From: Fistularia commersonii
Taxonomy: Eukaryota > Chordata > Actinopteri > Syngnathiformes > Fistulariidae
Direction of reading: 5' to 3'
Assembly (NCBI GenBank): GCA_037954325.1
Contig: JBBMNZ010000017.1
Coordinates: 11,710,001 to 11,774,000 of the forward strand
Length of the DNA stretch: 64,000 nt
Shown: in pieces, positions 57,660 to 64,000 of the stretch
Position numbering within the stretch: position 1 is the stretch's first letter
Layout of the letters: each line of letters opens with the position of its first letter
The notes under the pieces: model-generated
Told to the model about the DNA's origin: nothing
What the model saw: the letters and a program-made list of their open reading frames with translations, nothing else
Database searches by the model: none
Program-made: the position numbers and the translations under genes

Positions 57660-58195
57660 CCGGCTGTAGGGACGGACCGGATGTTTACAGTCGGCGCCAT
57701 GCGGAGCAGCCGCTGGTCCAGGCTGCAGGTCACTCAGTATCTCCAGGTAGGATGGATCGATGGAGGGAGACCAGCGGACGGGACCTCGTCTCTCTCTCCG
57801 TGTGGTCAAAGAATAACGACGAGGTTTGCAGACTTCAAGAGACAGAAGGACGGGGATCGCAGGTCGGACGGTCCCCAACAACCGTTTAGGAGAGGCAAAT
57901 GCGCAGATAACATATATACAATATTCGTTGGAGGACTTAAGCTGCTGATAGAATTTCAATTCCCAGGCTCAGTGTAATCAAACTACCTTAAAAGGCAGTG
58001 ATACGACACACACCGGCGAGAGACTTTTTAGTTGCACCGTTTGCAGTGAAAGATTCTCAGAAAAGGGAAACCTATTAAAACACTTGTAAACACGCATAAG
58101 AGAGAAAAGCTTCTCCTGTTAGGTTTGCAGCATGCAATTCTCTCAAAAGGCACACATGGCATCGCACATGACACCTAATAAATGGGACCAAACTT
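57660..58195 (+). pseudogene. Relic of a third zinc-finger gene
   Basis: GGACGGACCGGATGTTTACA is followed by an ATG (57700) and a short frame MRSSRWSRLQVTQYLQ with a donor-like CAG-GTAGGA. About 270 bp further, 58005-58190 reads THTGERLFSCTVCSERFSEK, then GNLLKHL, a stop, REKSFSC, a stop, VCSMQFSQKAHMASHM. The fingers are clear but carry two in-frame stops and no acidic exon precedes them. It is dead as a zinc-finger gene. Confidence 0.75.
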
Positions 58196-58813
58196 AACAA
58201 CACGCTCCAATCAAATGCCACAGGAAACAAGTGCCTTAAATACCAGACCAAAATACCAAGAGCATTGTTTTTTTCAATCTTATAAAGCTAAGTACAGTTC
58301 TGTGCTGCCCAATGTCAGGTCATACATTCCCATTCTGCTGTAGCAATTGGCCAGATCTGGATAAAAACCAGTCTTCCCTACGATAAAAGGGATAATGGTA
58401 ATTGGGACGTTGGGAGGGTGGCCACGTGGACTAAACCTTCTTGTCTCTGGTGATTATTCAGTCCAGCAACTTCATGTACAGCAACTGTTCTTATTGAAAC
58501 ACCTATGCCTTACTACCTATTTCTGTGGAGGTGTAGAACTCTGAACTGTAACTGTGGTTAGCATAGCTGCCCTTCAAGCAGCTGACTCAGGTTTGTGCAA
58601 AGCTTAAAATGACCCTCAAGTGATTGTAAGAGAATTATAAAAGAATGATTAGGTATTCTTATTGATAAACTTTATTTTTTATGATGGTTATCCATGTAAC
58701 AACAGCACAAGATTTTCAGTCCATGTTGGACAGACTTGTTTTTCCGTGTCTCATCACTGTCTAAAAAAAATAAACACATGCATATCCTGCAGTAGATGGT
58801 CACCGTTGTTTGC

Positions 58814-61223
58814 TCATAGCAGTATGTAGCGAGTGAGTCCTCCTCCTCTTAGCTCACGGAGCCGCTGGCAGTGACGCAGCATGTTCAAAATTCCCTGAAA
58901 TCGCTTGTCCACCTTCATCTGGGTGAATTCACGGATGTCATCCTCTACGAAAAAATACTGACCTGAAAAACATTTGGACAGTTTAGCTGGATCACACTTT
59001 ATAAAGCAAAAAAAAAAACAAGTGAGTAATGCTGTGTTTATAAAACAGCATGATTGAGGGGAGACAAAAAGCTGTTCTGCCTTTTAGGCACACAAAGTTA
59101 ATTGAATCTCAATTAGGTTTAAAAATCTTCCTTAGAAAAATAAATAGAAAGGTGCAAGAGACTGGTGAGAAATCAGCAAAAAAATATCCAAAATCTAAAT
59201 ATTTATATAATTGAATATAAAAGTATACAACAATGTTTGGTCAAAAGATGGCGGTATAGCCCCATTCTGATAGTGAAGTGATGCCATAAAGAATGGCTCA
59301 CATTCATTTCTTCTTATCCTGCCAATGAGGGATGGGGCAAGTCCCAGTCCCATGAATATCCGCAACAAAGTATCACAAAATTTGGATCTTTATAGAGTAG
59401 CTGCGCATTCTCAGTGTAAAGATGCTTATCCACAGACCCTTGGTGTCTTTGGTCTCCTGGTCCTTGAAGCGCCGCAGCAGCTTGCGAGAGCGATCGTTGA
59501 GAGTTTTCAATGGCTGGTGGACAATCTTGTATTTAGCCAAAACAGCTGTGTTGACGCTCCCCACGACGGCATTCAGCTGATCGTAGGACACTCTGCCTTT
59601 CATGTACCTGCCATCCAACATGGGTACAGTGAGACGACTACTGAACAAAAATAACAAACATATATAAAATTGACTGACTTTCAATGCTTTACTTAGTTAC
59701 TATGCTTTAAGCCGTCATCTTTTTCTACAAATTTTCAGGTAATTCTGGCAATTTTAGGAGGCTTCTTAAAAATTAAAAGAGTCAATAAGCCAATTGTTTC
59801 CTATGTGAACAGATAATTGTCAAATCACTGCTGTATTGGGAGGTTAAATACTGTGTATTAAAAGGCACAAATATTAAGAAAGAGTAAACACTGTACAATA
59901 TACAGCTTAATGTACTTTTTTTAAATATGTTCCATTAAGACACACTTACTGTATGTTCTACTGACCTACAATGAATATTAGCTAAAATTGCCAATGCTTA
60001 CAGGCATTTTTATTTTTATTGATAATTTATATCTGAAATCATTAGTTTCATAGTGTATGAGCATTTCACAAATCGTAATTAAGACTCTTCATGTCAGATG
60101 TGGGAAATGAGCAGAGCCCACTCACTGCGGGATGCTGTCAAACTCTGCCGTAGTTAAAACCTCCATCTCCACGATAAAGGTCTTGTTGACGGCCTTATGG
60201 TTTCCTGTTTGTGGGGGAAGGCGTTCCACTGCCTCTGGCTGCGTAAGGGCAGCTTCTCCACCGCTGTGACAATGAAGACATGAGATGGCAGTTTAAAATG
60301 TTTAAAACACATTTGTTAAGTACCTGAAAAAAGCTTGCTCACAATTATCTGTCAATAATATAGAATTACAGTTATTACAATAATTATAATCTCTTCCAAT
60401 TATTATAATTATAATTAGTTATTACAATTATAGAATTATAATAATTGCAGTTCAGTGTTCTGTCTGTGCACGACATGCAGTCAGTATATCATAGAGGAAA
60501 GATGTCCTATGTAGCTCTTCCTGTAGATTTGAGCTGTTTTTATCCAGTAGAATACTTTGGTGAATTTCAATAAAACCGATGGTTTCTTCACCTTAAAGTG
60601 CTTTTGCTTCTGGGCATATGGGTGGGCATGTTGTCCCTCAGGTACTGAATTTCCTCAGCATCCCTCTGGAACATCTTCTCAAGTACCTGAGGCAGAAAAC
60701 AAACACACAAAAAAAAAAATCTAGTGAGGATAATCATTAGATTTTCATAATAAAAGAAACAATATTGTACTAAAGCAAATTTAATTATATATTCATGATT
60801 GCTCATACATGCAGTCGTACTTGATATGACTCCATAAGACTAGCAGCTCTGCAGCGGGAAATGGCTGTGTGTGCTTTGAACTAGAACCCGTTTGGCTTTT
60901 AGGGAAGAGCAGCAACATCAGCTGAACAAACTAGGGACACCTCGATTACCTTCAGCTCCTTCAGCTGGTCTCTCTGTCTTCCAACAAGAGCTTCAAACTC
61001 CTCCAGGAGGCCGCTGAGGGCCAACACTTCATGTCCAAGTTTCTTTATCTTACTCTGGGGCAGACTTACTGCAAATGTGGAGAGGAACAGTTTCTTACAG
61101 CAGCATGGTTTGGAACTGGAACACAAATATTTTCGTCTCACCTTCTGCTGACAAATCCAACAGGAACTGGATGGACTTCAGCCTGTCATGAATGTGATTG
61201 TTGATGATCTCCAGCTCGCTCAT
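58814..61223 (-). CDS. ska1: Spindle and kinetochore-associated protein 1
   Basis: Subunit of the Ska complex that couples kinetochores to spindle microtubules in mitosis. Minus-strand coding exons 61223-61142, 61068-60950, 60686-60592, 60263-60126, 59607-59438 and 58962-58814. All have GT-AG borders and consistent phases, giving 250 aa (human 255). The N-terminal coiled-coil half (EIINNHIHDRLKSIQF, GLLEEFEALVGRQRDQLKEL, EIQYLRDNMPTHMPRS) forms the complex. The C-terminal winged-helix microtubule-binding domain begins near YMKGRVSYDQLNAVV and includes HQPLKTLNDRSR, DQETKDTKG, YFFVEDDIREFT and the RGGGLTRY end. The start MSELEI follows a splice acceptor near 61228. A 5' non-coding exon is expected near 61.95-62.05 kb. 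A reverse polyA signal lies at 58676-58671. Confidence 0.95.
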
Positions 61224-61979
61224 CGTCCTGATACAATTAATAACAGATTCTTGCACATTATGTAAGTAATGGTGCCCAGTGATTATAATCAAATTCAAAT
61301 AATAGAATATGAAAAGCATATATAGTAAATCCATAATTTGTAATTTTCCAATGCAATAAATGTGCATATTGCAAGACTATATATATATATAAAACCGTAA
61401 TAAACTCATGGTGTGTTGAAATGATACTAACAAGAAAGTCAATTAAAAATCAGGAAGATGTCACACAGAAGTTAGGTTACACCGAATCTTTAAGAAATAT
61501 AGATAATTTGAAAATATCGTTTAAAAATGTGAAAGCTCTAAAGTTTCTCTTATTCCCTGAAGCCTCATTTAAGTATCTTATCAAAAAAACGTATCTACAA
61601 GTAGACGATAAACTGCAGAGTCGTGAAAGGAAAGGATTAAATAGTTATGGATTACTTTAGAAGTATGTCTTAAGTAGACTAAAGTATTACTTAAGAAGTA
61701 CTTTGGAAGTTACCAGGCATTCAGAGAATCGATTTGAATATGATATGTATAATTTTAATCCGGTAGTTTTCGCACGTCGGCGAAGACAACGTCTGTTGTG
61801 AAGTTGCTACTGTTAGCTAGCTTGACAACAACAAAACTTACCAGCCGGCCGTTTGTCTATTACACGTACTTGTTCAAGTGTTTATTTACAATACAATATT
61901 AACGTTCTGCCTTGGAAAATTCAACTGAATGGACATACTTAAACAATAAACATAAAATCCTCGGACGTTTCCACCCCTT

Positions 61980-62075
61980 GTTTCCCTCAGTGACCGAAGC
62001 GTTCCCGGTTCAATTTAAGCTGGCGGGGCGTGTCGAGCCATGACGTCATGGCGCAGGCGCACTACCTCCTGCACC
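61980..62075 (-). promoter_or_regulatory. Probable ska1 promoter
   Basis: Contains a perfect cAMP-response element TGACGTCA (62041-62048) and an NRF1-like GCGCAGGCGCA (62051-62061) in GC-rich sequence upstream of ska1, as in many housekeeping or cell-cycle promoters. It could also serve the + strand gene to the right. Confidence 0.5.
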
Positions 62076-62439
62076 TCCACGGACCATCAGAAAGCGGGAG
62101 TTTACTAAGGGACATTTCGTAAACGCCTCATGTTACCTTTATATTTTATGTTTTTCAGTTTCAATCGCAGTGCCCGTGACAAAGAACAGCACGTATATTT
62201 TATAACCTCTGGACTGCTATGATTTTCAGCATCTCTTAATTGAAGAAATGGTTGTCGGTCGTGCCTCCGGAAAACACATCATGAACTGTTATGAACTCAT
62301 GTTACTTGCCATGATCTTGTAAAATTTAAATGTTTGTGAACACGTTGCTGCTCTCACCAACCCAAGCAGGATCTCCAGATTTGACATAAAGGTGTACGGG
62401 TTGCATTGTTATTAAATAACCAATCCGATGTTGATATGT

Positions 62440-62522
62440 GTCAGGATGGCCGAGCGGTCTAAGGCGCTGCGTTCAGGTCGCAGTCTCCCCTGGAGGCGTG
62501 GGTTCGAATCCCACTTCTGACA
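62440..62522 (+). tRNA. tRNA-Leu (anticodon CAG)
   Basis: Complete 83-nt gene, position 73 A included. The acceptor stem GTCAGGA/TTCTGAC pairs with one G-T. The A box is TGGCCGAGCGGTCTAAGG, the anticodon stem CTGCG/CGCAG with loop TTCAGGT (anticodon CAG), a long class II variable arm (TCTCCCCTGGAGGC) follows, and the B box is GGTTCGAATCC. There is no intron and CCA is not encoded, as in eukaryotes. Confidence 0.97.
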
Positions 62523-62528
62523 GAAACG

Positions 62529-62532
62529 TTTT
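62529..62532 (+). terminator. RNA polymerase III terminator of tRNA-Leu
   Basis: TTTT run six bases after the tRNA 3' end, the usual Pol III stop signal. Confidence 0.8.
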
Positions 62533-62539
62533 CTTATTA

Positions 62540-63506
62540 TTTGATTTAACATTCACTTGGAATCCATTGTTCCTGTAACCATATTTACACTCTACTTGCA
62601 AACCCACATTTGCTTCTTATGTGTCGTTCACTGGTGAAATTCCAGGTGAAACCAAGTTTATTTCTGCATCTTTTTTTTCTTGATTTTGTTCACTCTTTTC
62701 ACCCAATATAGTATCAAATTAATTGTACCTGTGTGATTATCTTTGCTGGTTATCCAAATATATTGCTTCTGAGAAATGCAAATAATTAAAAACAACCCTA
62801 GCCATGTGTATACCTTAAATGACATCAAAACAAAACTAATATGGAAATGATTTTTGCCTGCAAAGCATTTTTATTTTATTTGCAAAACACATTTGCTTCA
62901 AAACGTGTAATACATAATCTTCTCTCGTCCTTAAAAAGCTGAACTAAAAATGCAAGTTTTAACTGTCTCTTTTAAAAAACAGGCGGTTGAGTGTTTTGTT
63001 TACCAGTCAAACCCCTCCAGCGTTCAACTCTCCCTGGTAAGTCCCAGATCATTGGTGAGACGAGTCCTTCTATTGACGCACCTAAAGGTAAGTTACAAAA
63101 ACCACACCTTTACGAACACTGACAGAGAGCAACTCACCACCTGAAAAATAATATTCTACTAAAGTTTGAAGGCTAGGGTCGTACACACACACAGGTGGTG
63201 TCTTGCAGCAGGGCAGTGAAGGACGGGTCCTGGGCATTGAGAACTGAGAACCTTCCAGAAGCAGCCTGGTGAGGATTTTGCATCTTCTTTATTCTTGGTT
63301 ACACTGAATATCTTGGTTGGACTATTCTTTGGTCGTCTGCGCTTCGGATTGTTTTGAATGGACCCTTGGTGTGCAGGTTCTTCTAAAAGGAAGTGGAGAG
63401 AGTAGCGGTAGGGGTTCCATATGGCGCAGTGTCTTTTTTCCAGTAGGAACAACTGAGTTTTCACTTACCAGATGTCCATTTATCGTTCCCCGGTTCTTCT
63501 TTTCAG
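62540..63506. other. Region between tRNA-Leu and the next gene
   Basis: AT-rich sequence without a convincing coding exon. It may hold the promoter and a 5'UTR exon of the gene starting at 63553. The acceptor TTCTTTTCAG at 63497-63506 marks the start of that gene's first coding exon. Confidence 0.5.
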
Positions 63507-63552
63507 TGAGTCAGAGATCCTCTGATCTGTCCCTCCGCCTCATCTCCCCACC

Positions 63553-64000
63553 ATGGGCCAGGCCACCAGCAAATCCTCCTTTCTGTCCAAATTGAAAAGC
63601 AACTCCGATCACCACCCCTCCCTGGATCACACCACACCCTTCCGACCCAGCATCTTCTCCACCCTGAGGAGGCCCCCCGTCCCCAAAGAAAACGACTTCA
63701 TCCCTCTTTTCAACGACTGCATCACGACCGCCTCGTCTAGAGCCCAGGAGTACATGCTCTTCAATGACCCGGAGGACAAATTCCACCCCAGTCCCGAGAC
63801 CCTCACGCAGGTGACAACCTTTTCCCACCGATCTTTCGGACTCTTTTACTTTCTACCTTTTGGATGTTGTTTCGATAGGTTGGTTGTGATGCTTCCCGTC
63901 ACGGCACATACTTTAGATGAGCCACCAGCTTTTTCATGTTTGTTCTGTCACTTCTTGTTAATGTTTATGCCAATTTTCCTCTGGATTTTAGACACCGCCT
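63553..64000 (+). CDS. Unidentified protein, 5' end (runs off window)
   Basis: First coding exon 63553-63810 (86 codons) with a good Kozak start (CCACCATGG), preceded by an acceptor at 63506 and ended by CAG-GTGACA. A possible next exon starts at 63992 (TTTTAG, then ACACCGCCT). The protein begins MGQATSKSSF, a classic N-myristoylation signal with a basic Lys stretch (SKLKSNSDHH), so it probably attaches to membranes. It then has a Pro/Arg-rich part (STLRRPPVPKENDF) and LFNDCITTASSRAQEY and EDKFHPSPETLTQ. I do not recognise the family. Codon use, splice signals and the Kozak context support a real gene. Confidence 0.75.
   Translation, partial: MGQATSKSSFLSKLKSNSDHHPSLDHTTPFRPSIFSTLRRPPVPKENDFIPLFNDCITTASSRAQEYMLFNDPEDKFHPSPETLTQVTTFSHRSFGLFYFLPFGCCFDRLVVMLPVTAHTLDEPPAFSCLFCHFLLMFMPIFLWILDTA

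Noticed and set aside
57298..57669. Open frame of poly-Asn (123 aa)
   Set aside because: It is the translation of an AAT/AAC triplet repeat. There are no splice signals and no domain.

Overview
The window is nuclear DNA of a ray-finned (teleost) fish, probably with a compact genome. The evidence is short-intron vertebrate genes, very dense CA/TG microsatellites, and transposon families typical of fish: RTE-type LINEs, pogo/Tigger elements, hAT elements, short TA-flanked Tc1/mariner-like MITEs and V-SINE tails. I identified everything by reading motifs. No database search was possible.

Left part (1-11.2 kb): a complete, intact pax6 gene on the + strand. The ATG exon is at 2653-2665, nine more coding exons lie between 5902 and 10456, and the 3'UTR runs to a polyA signal at 11215. 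The predicted protein is 414 aa, with near-invariant paired domain and homeodomain and a diverged linker. The alternative exon 5a is missing or decayed. This suggests the divergent teleost duplicate (called pax6b or Pax6.3) rather than the conservative copy.

Middle (11.2-48.7 kb): about 15 kb of non-coding DNA leads to a convergent dnajc24 (minus strand, four coding exons, 25726-27724, 5'UTR exon near 28.7-28.8 kb). In tetrapods ELP4 and IMMP1L lie between these two genes. I see neither here, so this is a shortened ancestral PAX6-ELP4-IMMP1L-DNAJC24 block. From 28.9 to 48.7 kb there is no recognisable host gene. It is a patchwork of transposon remnants (several with readable target-site duplications, one nested), minisatellites and complex TAATTA-rich segments that could be regulatory.

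Right part (48.7-64 kb): a small C2H2 zinc-finger cluster, with a decayed copy (48.77-49.04 kb), an intact + gene (49667-52685), an intact minus gene (54988-56686) and a third relic (57.69-58.2 kb). Then come ska1 on the minus strand (58814-61223), which encodes a kinetochore microtubule-binding subunit, an intronless tRNA-Leu(CAG) gene at 62440-62522, and the 5' end of an unidentified gene with an N-myristoylation-type start (63553 onward, running off the window).

The genes do not form a pathway. The main biology is the derived pax6 locus: loss of neighbours, loss of exon 5a, a TG repeat against the paired-exon splice acceptor, and candidate enhancers.
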